From assembly GCA_008931825.1 (NCBI GenBank), contig QXVZ01003288.1, positions 1 to 52,278 on the forward strand: DNA of 52,278 nucleotides, written 5' to 3'. Both the position numbers and the translations under genes were made by a program. The number at the start of each line of letters is the position of its first letter. Position 1 is the stretch's first letter. Below the pieces are notes generated by a model that had not been told where the DNA came from, did not search any database, and saw nothing but the letters and a program-made list of their open reading frames with translations. The stretch is from Phallusia fumigata (lineage: Eukaryota > Chordata > Ascidiacea > Phlebobranchia > Ascidiidae). Of this stretch, positions 12,501 to 23,741 are shown piece by piece.

Positions 12501-15500
12501 AACTTTAGGACGGTATGAGGCACAAAAAAGGCACAATTGGTGGGTCAAGGTTGAATTTGCTGCAGCTAAATTGTCAGCAACACAAGTATAATCAACTTGT
12601 GTGATAACAAAGTTTATTAATTAGTATTGGTAAGGCTTTAGAGCAGTGGTTCCCAACCGTATCAGATAAGTGATATTTGTACAAGTGCAGACAGACTTGT
12701 GATATTTTTACAACTTTTTATCACACATAGGTTACAACTGGTTTGGCCTGCATCACCTGTCTTGTTAGGTTAGATAAGCAATAGGCTATATGCCCATAGC
12801 TAACTGCAAAAGCATTGACATTGAAATGTCACAGTAATTATTGTCAATAAGAATGAAATCCTCAGGCTAAGGCCATAAAGTTGCAAAGCCAGCCGTCTTA
12901 TGGAGCAAAAGTAAATGCAAATAAATGATATACTTTAAGAAGCATTTTGATTGATCTTGTTGTTTAGAAAAAATGGTTGGTCGGGTCGCAAGATATCTTA
13001 AATCATTATCACGGGTCGCCAGTCAGAAAAGGTTGGGAACCACTGCTTTAGAGTTTGAATCATTATTTTGTCATCATTGGCAAACTGTTGGTAGAGATTT
13101 GGTTTGATTTAACAAATGTGTTCTTGTCTTTGTTTCAAATTTAGTACTGGGGCATGGATTTTTATACATTAAGTCATGTTGCCCTAAACACATGGGCAAT
13201 ACATAGTGTTTATGAAACAGCAATATGATGATAATCCCCAATCTTGTTTTTATGTTGGGTCATAATGTATGTGTTATGGCAATACATTAAAAGCCACCCT
13301 TTCTTAGTTTGATTTTTTGTTTAACCAATGTTATCATTAGCATTAGCTGAGTGCTTTTTTCAAATGCTTTATGTCGATACCTTATTGCAGGAATCCTGTT
13401 ATGGGCATATGTAATTGTTCAGTATGTGGTGATTGCATGTATAATGGTGCTATCAGAATAAACCGTGAAACATTCACAAATCCAGAAGATGCAAGGTGTT
13501 CTGAATGCTACTGCCAAGTTAGTACAATTTAACAACACCACCATTTTTAATCACGAGTTTGTCCTCAGTAGGTTGTCTTTTCTAAACTTTTGTTACCTTA
13601 TGTCGGTGATTCTCAAAGTGTGGTCCGCGGACCGCTAGTGGTCCGCCGTCCCCTCATAGTGGTCCGCGAAAAGATGACTTAAACTAGGCACTGGTGTATA
13701 AAATCGCCTGTTTTGATAGCATGTTAGAATGGAATTCTGTTTGGTGGTCCTCGGAAAAAAATTCAAAGGTAAAGTGGTCCTTGGGCTAAAAAAGATTGAG
13801 AAGCACTGCCTTATGTTGTTACATTTTGCATCACATTCTCCCTTTTTTCTGCAAGTGTACTTGACTTACAGTTTTAAGCTTTCCCCCACTTTGCGCTGAT
13901 GATGGCAAAAGCGAATGTTAGGACATTTACATTAAAATACATTCACTAAATACAAGTGCTTTGGCAGCTACGTTTTAATTTAATGTCCACTATATGGTCA
14001 TTAACTTGTTTTCAATGTTAATAGGATGGCAATGTGGTTTGTGGCAATCGACCTTGTCCTTCTTCCACTTGCACACACCCAACCATTGATATTTGTGGAT
14101 GTCCCAATTGTGATAATTGTCTGTATTTTGACGACATTTATAATAACAACAGTAAATTTCCAGATGCTGAAGATACTTGTAACACATGTGTATGTCAGGT
14201 AATTAAAATTAAATACGGCAAATAAGGTAAATGTTTTTACTTCTGTATTTTTTTAAGGATGGAAATGTTGAATGTACAAGTGAAGAATGTATGCATGTTG
14301 ATTGCCAGAACCCCAGCAATGATGGTTGTGGTTGTCCATTATGTTTGAGCTGTAACTATTTGGGAATTGAATATAATAACCATGAACAGTTTATTGACAC
14401 AATGAACAAATGCAATCAGTGCACATGCAGTGTAAGATTTTTTTTGTTTCCAGATGTTGAATCATACCTTCTCATTATTTAAACCTGGTGTTTTGGTCAC
14501 AAGTTGTAACATTTGGTTTTATTTCTTTCATGTAGTAGTTTATTAAAAAACTAAATGGACAGGTCATACTTATTTTTTTTGCAAAGATGTTTATTGCAGT
14601 GCTTTTTATTTTTGTAAATATGTCGTAGCTCGGAACAGTATACTGCAATCCCATCAATTGTCCTTCTGTACCATGTTCTAAACCAGTCATGCCAATTGGT
14701 GAATGTTGTTCTCGGTGCATTGGTTCGTGTTTAGCAAATGGAGTAATGATAGAGAATGGTGCAGAGTTTACTTCTCCAACCAACCCCTGCTCCCATTGTT
14801 CATGCTCGGTATTAAAACAAGTTGGATTCATTTTATAGCTAGTACAAAGATAACATAATTTTTTTTTAGTTTGGAACACTTACATGTGTACAAGAACAAT
14901 GTCATGCATCATGTACTCATCCATTGCCAGGAACTGATTGTTGTCCTGATTGCTCAGATTGCTTGTTTAGGGTAATATAATTTATTAATTTTGTTCTGAC
15001 AAACATAGTGACATCTTATATTACTGCTTTTGTGTTTTTAAGGGTCGGACATTTCGTAATGGGGAATTTTTCACTCAAGACAGCAATGATTGCCAACAAT
15101 GTTCATGTAGTCAAGGAAGCATTACTTGCCATGAAATGCACTGTCCATCATTACTTTGTTCAAATCCTCAACCGGTGGAAGGGCAATGTTGTCCTGAATG
15201 CCCACAAGCACTCAGTGCTGGTGCCAAATCATTTTATTTAAATTCTATAGTATTTTATTTTTGTTTCTTGTTTTACATGTTACACTTTTTGTCTTTTAAC
15301 CATCATGTAATAACTTTTTTGTATGTCTGCAAACAAATTGACCCGTTAAAATATTTTGTCATAGGTTGTCACTACAATGACCAAATGAAAGAGCCTGGCA
15401 ATCAATGGATTGTTAGAGAAGGAGATTTTTGCAAAGAATGTATTTGCTCAGAGGGTGGAAGAACTGTAAGTAGCATCACATCGCAGACACTTTTTCAGCT

Positions 15501-18500
15501 AATGTTTTGTGTTTACTGGTTTTGCTATTTTAGAGATGTGTCACTATGAACTGTGAGACGAGTTGTTCCCATCCTGTACCAGTCCTTGATCACTGCTGTC
15601 CAAATTGTGATTCATGTTTCTACAAAAATCGCACTTATGTACCTGGGCAATTGTTCCACCCTGATGCCTGCCATGACTGCATTTGCAGTGGCGGAAATGT
15701 TCACTGTGTCATTAAAGCTTGCCGGCCATTAGACTGCCCACAAAACAAACAGGTATGTTTCACACGGGTGCTGCCAATCCCAGTACAATAAAACTTAGTT
15801 AATTGTCCCAGCACTACCTTAACAATCCTGAATGCTGCCTCGAATTTCTCAAACAAAATTGCCATTAGTTTACTGTTGTTGGTCCTTTCAGATGTTAGTG
15901 AAGGATTACTTTACAGTAGCAAAAGTGCTAACAGCTAATAACCAGCACTCAACGGTCTGATAAAATGACTTCAGAATCACAGTGTCTAGAGATGTTTAAA
16001 GAATGATCGAATCACTAGCATTCACATCAGTACAGATTGAAATCCAAATCTGCCATTTCTATCAATTTGTTGGAACCTATAGTATTTTTCCAAAATGCTT
16101 TCCAAGATGCAACAGTGCTGCAACATCACTATTTCTTTCCTTATTTAGCTGATAGTATTTCTTGACAAATGATAGGTCATTGTTTGGGATTTACAATGAA
16201 ACGGATTATGCAATTCACTGGTATGTGATTAATCGGATGTGTCTGTATTAGCAAAAATTTACATGAATTGTTGATCATGCAAATCATTTAACTAGACATT
16301 CATGGATATGTCAGGGTGGAAAATATAAGTTGCTTTGCTGGCTGGGGTGTTACATGTGAACATTTTTTTACCCCTTTGCACATACTTATAACAAGAGCAT
16401 CTCTGCTATTATTTACATGTTTATCACCTGGGCATCTGGTACAAGGCAAGGGGAACTTCTCAATGTTAAAATTGTTCATTTATTATTGTTTCATTTCTGG
16501 CAATTCTGGATGTCATTCTGCTAAAATTAATGTTAGATTTAGATTCGATAATCAGGATTTGCAACAATTTTTTTTTAACCATAACTTTATTTTATAATTT
16601 TTGAATAGTATAAGTGCAATGAAGAATGCCTTTGTACAACCATTTGGGAAACACTGCTCCAAAGTTTTTAGTTTTTTTAAACATAAGTTAGCAAACTTTC
16701 CTGACCTGCAGGCCAAACCCCAGATTAGCAAGGTCTCAGTGAGCAATATTAATTATCTTATTGTTTAAATGTTGTTAAAACTTGTGAATTTAGGGTTTTT
16801 ATTGTGAGGAAACATAACTATTTGTTCACGCTCGAGCATGGACAAAGTTCGGCAATGTAAATTATAGGTTTGTTTCCACCCATAAGGTACAATATCTCAT
16901 AATTTAGCTTCTTATGAGTGGTCAAATTGCAAAGGGGCTGCAGACCAAGTGATTAGCTTAGCAAGTTGGATTTTGCCCTTTTTTGTTATTATGTAACATT
17001 AGAAAGGTAAGACCCAAGCTTAACAAAGTCTGCTTCAAATTATTACGTTATTTTACTGCAGGCACAAATTAACGGGGAATGCTGCCCTCAGTGCATTAGT
17101 TGTTCACTAAATGGAAACTTCTATGCTGATGGACAAAAGTGGAATGTTGCAACTGATCATTGTACATCTTGTCAGTGTCATAATGGAGTTGTAACATGTC
17201 AGCCAGTCACTTGCTTATCAGCTTGTCAAAATACACAACAATCAGAAGGCCAATGTTGTCCAGTTTGTGAGGGATGCCATCACAATCATCAGGTGTATAT
17301 TTATATTTATTTTTTTGTTTACTCGGAACATTGTATTTCAAGTGCCTAAAAATACAACACATCATTCATGTATTGCATCAAAAATTCTTAGTGACCTCAT
17401 ACACATTTTCCAATAAAACTGGTTTCTGGTTGCTAATTTTCAGCAACATTCTCACTGTTAGATTGTTGAAGCAATGTTGCAGTCCTAAAAATCATAAAAC
17501 CAAAATTTTAAAGTGATTCAAATTGATACAACACATTTTGGCAAGCACAAAAAAATCAATGTGGCTTACACTTCTATCTATATATTGTACCATTCTTTTC
17601 TCTGATGCTGATGTAGTGTTAAAACACCCCAGACAAAAGTATGTCAGCAATCACTTTTTTTCAGGTTTACCAAATAGGGGATTTATTTGAGCCAAACCCA
17701 ATGAATCCATGCGAAATTTGTGAATGCATAGAAAGTGAGGATGGGTCACCTGTAATGTTTTGTGAACATATATTATGCCCATCACTTGTTGACTGTCCCC
17801 GAGCCTGTATTAGACAACCACAGGTTGAAACATGTTGCCCCTATTGTGCTGAAGAATGCTCATTTGTACAATGTAATGAAGCAAACTGGGGTGAGAAATT
17901 GTTTTATTGTAATACTAGCTTCAGAAACCATGCGAAAATATTATGCATACTAGCTGGTTATGTATATGTTGCATGTGGATTGGCATAATTACTCAATTTG
18001 TTTTTAATTTAATACTTATACTATTCCTAAATTCTCAAGAGTCTTATTGAAACACTGCTGTGTGTTTTTTACATTTAATTTAAATACAGTAAATGCTAGT
18101 TTTTGTAAAGTAAAAAGTGGCAATTTCCTTTTTTGCATTTTGACAAGCGTGTTTATGCTAAAGGTCAACAACTAACTCCATCTGAAAACCGCTGCTTTGG
18201 TTGTGAGTGCAACACAAATGACACTTGGATTTGCAGTCCCCAAATTTGCCCACATCTAGATTGTCCAAAGTTCAAACAATATGTGCCAAAGGTAATTATT
18301 GGCCCCATGAAGAAGACACATATAGTTTTTACTCTGTTTTTTTTCTTTATTTCAGTCCAATGCCGGTTTTTCCTGCTGTTTGGTTAAGAAAAATTTCTTT
18401 AAATTTCTTCATATTTGCATTCTAAATAGGCATCTAAAATTGTGCACTGCGCTTATGATCCCAGTTGACATATTGGTTAGCCCAGGGATGGGGCACCTTT

Positions 18501-21500
18501 ATGATTAAAGGGCCAAACACAATCGGAATAAACCGCTGGCTGCACAATTATTTACCATAAGTTTGGTTTGTTTTTATTGTATCTTAATAACGTTAAAATT
18601 TGAAACATGTGAGATAAATCATTACATTTTCAATGAAAAGAAAAAGTAAAATTCAAAGGTAAAACTTTACGTTCCTATCAACATTAATATGGTAGAAATA
18701 ATAAATTGCACTATAGTCAGTTGCTGGGGCCGCATTATTTCCATTTTGCAGCCGCACCACCCCATGCTCCCCAAAATGTACAATTTTAAAAATAGCAAGA
18801 TTGAATAAGTGAGTCACCTAGAAGCTTCCTATTTTGATTGTGGATACACATAGTGAAGTATTGAAATATATTTTATACTTTTTACCTATTTACCTATTTT
18901 TCACCTGTTTAACCCTATGTATTCATTTTTTTGTATACATGATGTATAGTTCATACATAATAATCCAAATGTTTAAATTTAAATGTAGATATATAAGGGG
19001 CTGTATGTATACGGATATGTAGTGATTGATGTGTTTTTCGACAGATGCAGCCCAGCGGTTGATATTACACTACTTACATATAAAACAGCCTTTCATTCAG
19101 TTTGTAAAAATCAAGGTGTGACTGTGTAGTAGTAGCTGCATTCTGGTTTCTATATCACTCTATAAAATGCAGTGGGTTACAATAACTCGGCATGTCTGTA
19201 AATCTCTACAGAACACCAATATGCGAGTTTATATTTGGTTTGTCAAAGGGTGTAATGTTGTTGTTACATTTTTAGCACATCACTAAAATCACTGAAACTG
19301 GAAATGTCTAGGGTGGCATCCATTGAAAAAATCTATGCTGTCGCCCCAGAAATTTCCTAAATTTCCTTTTCCTTGCTTGCGCCGANACTGTGTAGTAGTA
19401 GCTGCAGTCTGGTTTCTATATCACTCTGTAAAATGCAGTGGGTTACAATAACTCGGCACGTCTGTAAATCTCTACAGAACACCAATATGCGAGTTTATAT
19501 TTGGTTTGTCAAAGGGTGTAATGTTGTTGTTACATTTTTAGCACGTCACTAAAATCACTGAAACTGGAAATTTCTAGGGTGGCATCCATTGAAAAAATCT
19601 ATGCTGTCGCCCCAGAAAGTTCCTAAATTTCCTTTTCCTTGCTTGCGCCGACACAAAGATTTTCAGAAAACTTGTTTACACTGAACACATTTAGTTCTGT
19701 AAACAGCGCAGAAGGGATTCCCATTTTGCATGTCTATGCACCAATAATATTAGCGATAACAGATAGTATAATAACAAATAAACCAACAGACAGGCGTTGC
19801 ATAATTTAATCACATGTCAGACCATTTGCATTTAATTTTTTAGCCACCCCATACAAAGAACAATTTGCAAAAGAACGACTATGGCAGATTTGTAATATAT
19901 ACACATTATAAATGTGTAAAATCAAGTATGCAGAAAATATTAAGTGGTTGTAATGTGTTTGCAATGGTAACATAAATAACGCCACTCTTCTAGTGTACAC
20001 TTGGGTCCTAAAGGGTAGAAACACTGTGATAAAAAATCTTGTGGGTCCTTTACTAAACATAAATCACATGATTTGAATGCTTGTCTACCACATAATGTTC
20101 TGCTTTTTCAAACAGAACTCATGCTGCCCTGTTTGTGACAAATGTCACTTAGCTGTGGAGAATAGAGATGTGGCCAACGGAGAAACTTGGAAGGTCAATG
20201 AGTGTACAACTTGTCTTTGTTCAACTGGAACAATAACTTGCCAGGAACAAATGTGCCCAATGGAACCATGTGGACCAACAAGAGTTTCGTACAAACAAGC
20301 AGGTTATTGACTTGAGATTCAGCTTAAATTGTAGCATATCACTAAAAAAATTACTGCATAAGATGTTACAACATGTTTAATCATCGAAACACGCTGGTTG
20401 TTTAAAGTAAAAATACATACTGGACATTGTTACATCAATGATGTAGTTTTACAGGTCAATGTTGTGAAGAGTGTGTTGATCCAAACATGGGCTGTTTGTA
20501 CGAAGGACACTCAGTAGCATCAAGACATCAGTGGCTAGTGGATAAGTGCACCACCTGCCATTGTTTTGCTGGAAAAGTTGATTGTGTTACCAAAATATGC
20601 AGGTAGAAAACTACTCGATATATTTTAAAACCTCGTTCAGTGTTTGTTGCTTGAATCTTAAGTTCAATGTTTAAGATTTCCCTATTTACTGCAGACCAGT
20701 TGGTACTTGTTGACCAGACTTGCATTTTTGACAGTTTGAGGCAGGTCATGTTAAATATTCATAAGGGTACAAAGTCAAGACATTGGAAATGGTGACTTGA
20801 TGTCAGTGCCTTAGTTGTATGATCCTTTCTAAATGCATTTTCAGTTAAAATTTATGTACTAGTGGGGTTTTTGCATAAAACTTTACACACACTAAAATTT
20901 GTTGAGCTTTGGTGTTTGTTGCCCTGACTAACAGTATGTAACACCTTCAGACCCAGCTAAAAAACAACTAGAAGGATGGCTTTCACCACATTGCCATTCC
21001 ACATACACTATCACTCAATTTTAAAATGATATATATTCACTACAAAATTTGACATTGGGTCCCATAGTCACATTGGTCCCATACTTAAAGTTTGTATGAC
21101 ATGATTGTTTCTGCAGGCAGATACATGCAGAGTTGAAGATAATGCAGTTATTTTTAATAAATTTCATATAATCTGTTGAGTTGGTGATTTTAACAATAAC
21201 TAACAAAACAGAATGACACACCACTGGCCCAATCTACAAACCTTATGGGCCTAGCAGGGTAACTTGTGGGGCTTTATGGCCAAAACAAATAAATCGGTAC
21301 ACCACAATGGCATGTTCTACGCACTGTCCAAATTTCATGCAGTTCAAATATTGTTTAATAATTTAACCCATTTTAGAAGGCTAGCGGGGTAACCGCTAAG
21401 TCTATGACATCAAATTAGTAATTTGATACATCACATTGGCATGTTCTACAAATTCGGCCAATTTGGATACTGTTTGATATTTGACCCATTTTTGGAAGCT

Positions 21501-23741
21501 AGAGGAGTAACTGGTGGGACTGTAAGGTCAAACAAGAAAACCTATACACCACAATGGCATGTTCTACAAATTGTCCATATATACCAGCGGAAAAAGTTTA
21601 TCCAAATCCGCCAAACATTTCTTGTCAAAAGTGCATGGACAAGCCTCCTTCTGGAAGGGGACCCATAATAATTTTGCTTGGTTATTAGTTTAAGTTGAAT
21701 TATGAGCGGTTAAAATTTCAAATCAACTATGGTGCAGTTAGTTGTTACAAGGTCACCAGAGTCAGGTCATTTCAACACTGCATGAGGGCACCCTCAATAC
21801 CACATAATGTCTTCAACCCATAATTAAAAACAGTTTGCTGTCACTGTTTCAGAGGGCAAGGTCTTTTAAGGGAATCCACTTGGGTAATCCTAATAGGTAG
21901 AAAACAACTATTTTTATATTTTGTAGGGTAGTCATGTTTGTAGCTGTTTCCCAAAGGCCTGAGAGAAATACTACAGAAATTGCCTTCAAGTCATACAAAC
22001 AACTACAATTTAAATAAATAATATTGACACTTGTTTTGATAGAGTGTTGATGTGCAGTGCTGATGAAGCGGCCACTGTTGTGCCTGGACAGTGCTGTCCA
22101 AAATGCATTAAAAAGCCCGGAAGTTGTGTAGCCTTTGGTGACCCACATTTTAAAACTTTTGATGGCAGAATGGTTACATTCCAGGGTGTATGTAAATATC
22201 TACTTACAGCTGATTGCATGTACGGGGATTTCAGGTGAGCAACAAAACAGTATGATTGTATTTTGATGCTGGGTTGAAACCCTACGTTTGGCTTTTAGGA
22301 TTGAGGTGAAGCATACAGACCGAGGTGGTGTGTTTGGGGATGTATCTTGGATAGAAAGTGTTTTCATAACATTGTTTGGACACAAAGTTATCTTGAATGA
22401 TGTTTATGGTGTTAGTATCAATGGAACCAATATACCAAATCTACCCTTTCTCTTAAAGCCATACTTGTTCATTGACAAATCAGGAAACCATTTACTGGTC
22501 ACCACACAAATTGGTAAGTTAAAGGATTTACAAATAAAATAAAAGTTGACGAAAACACAAACATTTCATCTGTTCAATAGTGCCATTTTTACAAATTTTT
22601 TACATGTAAGTAAAATTATATGTCCTATGTTTCTTGCACTTATCTATTAGGACAGCATAAAACTACAGGTAGGCTTTATTTTGTTTATTCTTTTTATGCC
22701 CTTTCCCCTTCTAAGGTTTCCGGTCCTCAGTTGGGACTTGACCCATGTTCTATATTTTACATGCCTGAGTGTGCAGTTAATATTTGCTTGATTTCTTTCA
22801 CCCAGCATAATAAATTCAATGTACCATTACTTGCAGGTGTGTTAATATCATGGAATGCACACCAAAGGTACTTGGAAGTTAACGTTCCTAGTTCATACAA
22901 GCGAAAAACATGTGGTTTGTGTGGAAACTTTAACAATTACCCACAGGATGATCTCAGACTTCAAAACAGTAGAATAGCAACAAATGATATTGACTTTGGC
23001 AACAATTGGAAGGTGGGTTGGAATTTGTTTTCTTTCACAAATTTACTTTTAAGGGATCATGACCTAAAAAGCTAATTGTTTACTACAGGTAAATTCAAGA
23101 AATTCAACATTGTGTCCAGCTGCTCTATCATATGATCCATGTTCACTACTCACCTACAGTCAACGGAAATATGCCAACAGAGTCTGCAAAGTCATAAATT
23201 CAGAAACATTTTCAGATTGTCATCAAGTAAACACTATTGTAATAAAACATTAATTACTAAACATAAAAGCATGACTTTTAGGTTGTTGGTCCTGAAATGT
23301 ATTTCCGGACCTGTGTTCATGATGTGTGTGCATGTAGCCAAAACGATCAGTTTTGTCTGTGCGGTGCATTGGAAGCATATGCAGCACAATGCCGTAGATC
23401 AGGAGTAGTAATACAATGGCGCACAACTGCATGCAGTAAGTATATACACTTTATAAACAAAAAGGTATTTTTTTGTAAACAATAACCATACTGTGTATTT
23501 TTAAATAGTGATACAGTGTCGAAAGGAACATGGTTATGTATTTGATGAATGTGGATCACCATGCAAACGCACCTGTGCAAATAGGAACCTTCCCCCAGAT
23601 GTCATAGCACAACAATGTTACATGCCCTGTGTGTCTGGCTGCCAATGCCCTGCAGGCAAAGTAGAATATCAGGGAAGGTGTATAAACCCATATGACTGCC
23701 CAGGACATATTGCATCTATTGAACTAACACCTCAAAAATAA
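537..23741 (+). CDS. KCP: Kielin/chordin-like protein (VWC repeats, VWD, C8, TIL), 5'-partial
   Basis: Secreted extracellular modulator of BMP/TGF-beta ligands by family. Exons: 537-707, 777-873, 3683-3765, 3928-4104, 4174-4350, 4804-4980, 5343-5513, 5576-5661, 5720-5810, 5870-6055, 6129-6222, 6283-6422, 6499-6612, 6732-6915, 7062-7234, 10041-10144, 10200-10363, 10464-10637, 11140-11291, 11356-11519, 13391-13517, 14025-14198, 14258-14431, 14629-14808, 14870-14971, 15043-15220, 15365-15465, 15534-15752, 17062-17292, 17665-17865, 18148-18291, 20116-20302, 20455-20602, 22043-22234, 22299-22513, 22837-23012, 23089-23226, 23282-23435, 23509-23741. All phases match; total 6,153 nt = 2,050 codons plus TAA. 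About 29 VWC C-terminal halves (CCPxC type) precede VWD-C8-TIL. That is more VWC modules than the roughly 18 of vertebrate KCP; BMPER has five. The signal peptide and first exons lie upstream of the window. Weak donors are needed at 6423 (GTTCGT), 15221 (GTGCCA) and 17866 (GTACAA), so those three junctions are the least certain. Confidence 0.92.
874..1953 (+). other. Intron, no recognised content
   Basis: AT-rich intron between exon 777-873 and the alternative terminal exon. Small frames on both strands lack any family signature, and I see no repeat arm. Confidence 0.6.
1954..2726 (+). CDS. Alternative terminal exon of the KCP-like gene (short isoform tail)
   Basis: A 773-nt open exon begins after acceptor TTTTTGCTAG and ends at TAG 2724-2726. 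Exon 777-873 ends in phase 1, and both this exon and exon 3683 accept phase 1, so either can follow it. The encoded tail of about 257 residues has no cysteine, unlike everything around it. The first half is basic and His-rich (RNHHHLK, QKKIKDE). The second half is strongly acidic with about 13 Tyr in acidic settings ([28 protein letters not shown]), a pattern typical of tyrosine sulfation. Two N-glycosylation sequons are visible (NITD, NFSQ). I recognise no domain. No AATAAA follows within about 700 bp; the first lies at 3455-3460 inside a repeat. It could instead be the last exon of a separate small gene, but the phase match favours alternative splicing. Confidence 0.7.
3246..3655 (+). repeat. 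HINE-like element copy (left arm plus right arm)
   Basis: It starts with a decayed hairpin (GGGTACCCCTTTCCGAAAGG), followed by ATATTGTTTTCACTCTGTTTTTTC, a partial core (TATAACCCCAGTGGTTGCA near 3367), and ends in a right arm (GGTGAAAGCCGCCATTCTAG) near 3653. It lies just before exon 3683 and could supply the polyadenylation region of the short isoform. Confidence 0.65.
4446..4688. repeat. hAT-like non-autonomous element
   Basis: A 243-bp block in an intron is flanked by the direct repeat AAGCTAATAA (4436-4445 and 4689-4698). Its ends are imperfect inverted repeats (CCTGGGCTGCCCTACCC against GGGTTGGGCAGGTCTG). The interior contains GTGGCCCACAAG, in the style of hAT elements. The direct repeat is longer than the usual 8 bp, so the exact ends are uncertain. 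Confidence 0.45.
7540..7960 (+). repeat. Left-arm fragment of the long HINE-like element
   Basis: Shares the series seen at 33290-33430 and 46890-47050: TAATGCCAGTTTGTTTAC, then a block with GGTGGCCATCTGAAATTGTG, then GTTTGTTGGCCCACAGGGCCC. Directly followed by a second, better preserved element. Confidence 0.5.
7962..9240 (+). repeat. HINE-like element with ~129-bp tandem core
   Basis: Left end ATGGGTCCCCTTCCCTGATGG begins at about 7965. Core units start near 8141, 8271, 8400, 8766 and 8895, period about 129 bp; each carries ACCCCGCTAGCCCCCTAAAA, TTTACACAGTTTGTAGAACA and CATTGTGGTGCAT. The right arm (GTGTGGGGACCCATG, GCAGAAACAATCATG) ends at CGCCCTTCTAGTTT, 9227-9241. ATGGGTCCCC at the left end and GGGGACCCAT in the right arm are exact inverted copies. 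The array is interrupted by a hAT element at 8535-8764. It sits in the large intron 7235-10040; 9246-10040 shows nothing recognisable. Confidence 0.8.
8535..8764. mobile_element. hAT-type MITE, 230 bp
   Basis: Terminal inverted repeats CAGTGTTTCATACCGGAACG and CGTTCCGGTATGAAACACTG are essentially perfect. The 8-bp target duplication is GTTTGATG (8527-8534) against GTTTGACG (8765-8772), one mismatch. The interior is rich in GAACGAAATA. It landed inside the tandem core of the surrounding element, so it is younger than that array. A single N lies at 8726. Confidence 0.85.
10638..11139 (+). other. Intron, no recognised content
   Basis: Minus-strand frames here (10913-11191) partly overlap the real plus-strand exon at 11140 and have no domain. 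Confidence 0.5.
12644..13045. mobile_element. hAT-type non-autonomous element, 402 bp
   Basis: Terminal inverted repeats CAGTGGTTCCCAACC and GGTTGGGAACCACTG are perfect over 15 bp. The flanking 8-bp target duplication CTTTAGAG is identical on both sides (12636-12643, 13046-13053). No transposase frame is inside. It lies in the intron 11520-13390, whose left part (about 11730-12420) holds decayed left-arm sequence of the HINE-like family. Confidence 0.93.
13150..13311 (+). repeat. HINE-like right-arm fragment
   Basis: TGTTATGGCAATACATTAAAAG followed by CCACCCTTTCTTAG matches the family's right end; upstream interior bases are diverged. Confidence 0.5.
13604..13808. mobile_element. hAT-type MITE, 205 bp
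   Basis: Left end CGGTGATTCTCAAAGTGTGG and right end GATTGAGAAGCACTG are imperfect inverted repeats. A perfect 8-bp target duplication CCTTATGT flanks it (13596-13603, 13809-13816). The interior repeats GTGGTCC/GGACCAC-type words. It is in the intron between exons 13391-13517 and 14025-14198. Confidence 0.92.
15753..17061 (+). other. Intron, no recognised content
   Basis: 1.3 kb intron between the VWC exons 15534-15752 and 17062-17292. I see no repeat arm, inverted terminal repeat or credible coding frame; frames at 16316-16597 (plus) and 16552-16746 (minus) are random. Confidence 0.5.
18300..18480 (+). repeat. HINE-like left-arm fragment
   Basis: GACACATATAGTTTTTACTC, then CCAATGCCGGTTTTTCCTGC and GGTTAAGAAAAATTTCTTT, match the left arm at 33270-33360. 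Its beginning overlaps the donor side of exon 18148-18291. Confidence 0.55.
18484..18775. repeat. Degenerate hAT-like relic
   Basis: Starts CAGGGATGGGGCACCTTTAT followed by AAAGGGCCAAA; the right side has GGGGCCGCATTATTTCC and CACCACCCCATGCTCC. Ends are recognisable in style but not well paired, and I could not find a clean target duplication. Confidence 0.4.
19121..19651 (+). repeat. 265-bp direct duplication across an N (unmerged contig ends)
   Basis: Bases 19121-19385 and 19387-19651 are the same sequence with a few substitutions (for example CTGCATTCTGG against CTGCAGTCTGG), and the only N between them is 19386. The first copy stops exactly at the N and the second starts exactly after it. 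Best read as two contig ends carrying the same locus, perhaps two haplotypes. It is intronic, so the KCP-like coding sequence is unaffected. Confidence 0.8.
20966..21670 (-). repeat. Complete HINE-like element, minus orientation
   Basis: Read on the minus strand it starts at about 21670 (TTATGGGTCCCCTTCC), has about three core units with CTAGC and TACACAGTTT-like words, then a right arm with the GCAGAAACAATCATG signature near 21110, and ends AAGCCATCCTTCTAGTT near 20966. It lies within intron 20603-22042, just before the VWD exons. Confidence 0.75.
22043..23741 (+). other. VWD-C8-TIL C-terminal block of the KCP-like protein
   Basis: Exon 22043-22234 finishes the last VWC (GQCCPKC) and opens VWD with [13 protein letters not shown]. 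Exons 22299-22513 and 22837-23012 complete VWD, including the CGLCGNFN signature. Exons 23089-23226 and 23282-23435 encode the C8 cysteine pattern ([29 protein letters not shown]). The last exon is a TIL module ([16 protein letters not shown] to CINPYDC). The FGDPH motif at 22134-22148 is the known Asp-Pro cleavage motif of VWD proteins, including crossveinless-2-type BMP regulators. The order matches KCP/BMPER and not chordin. Confidence 0.92.

Noticed and set aside
14475..14879. 134-codon minus-strand frame
   Set aside because: It is the antisense of the VWC exon 14629-14808 and has no recognisable domain.
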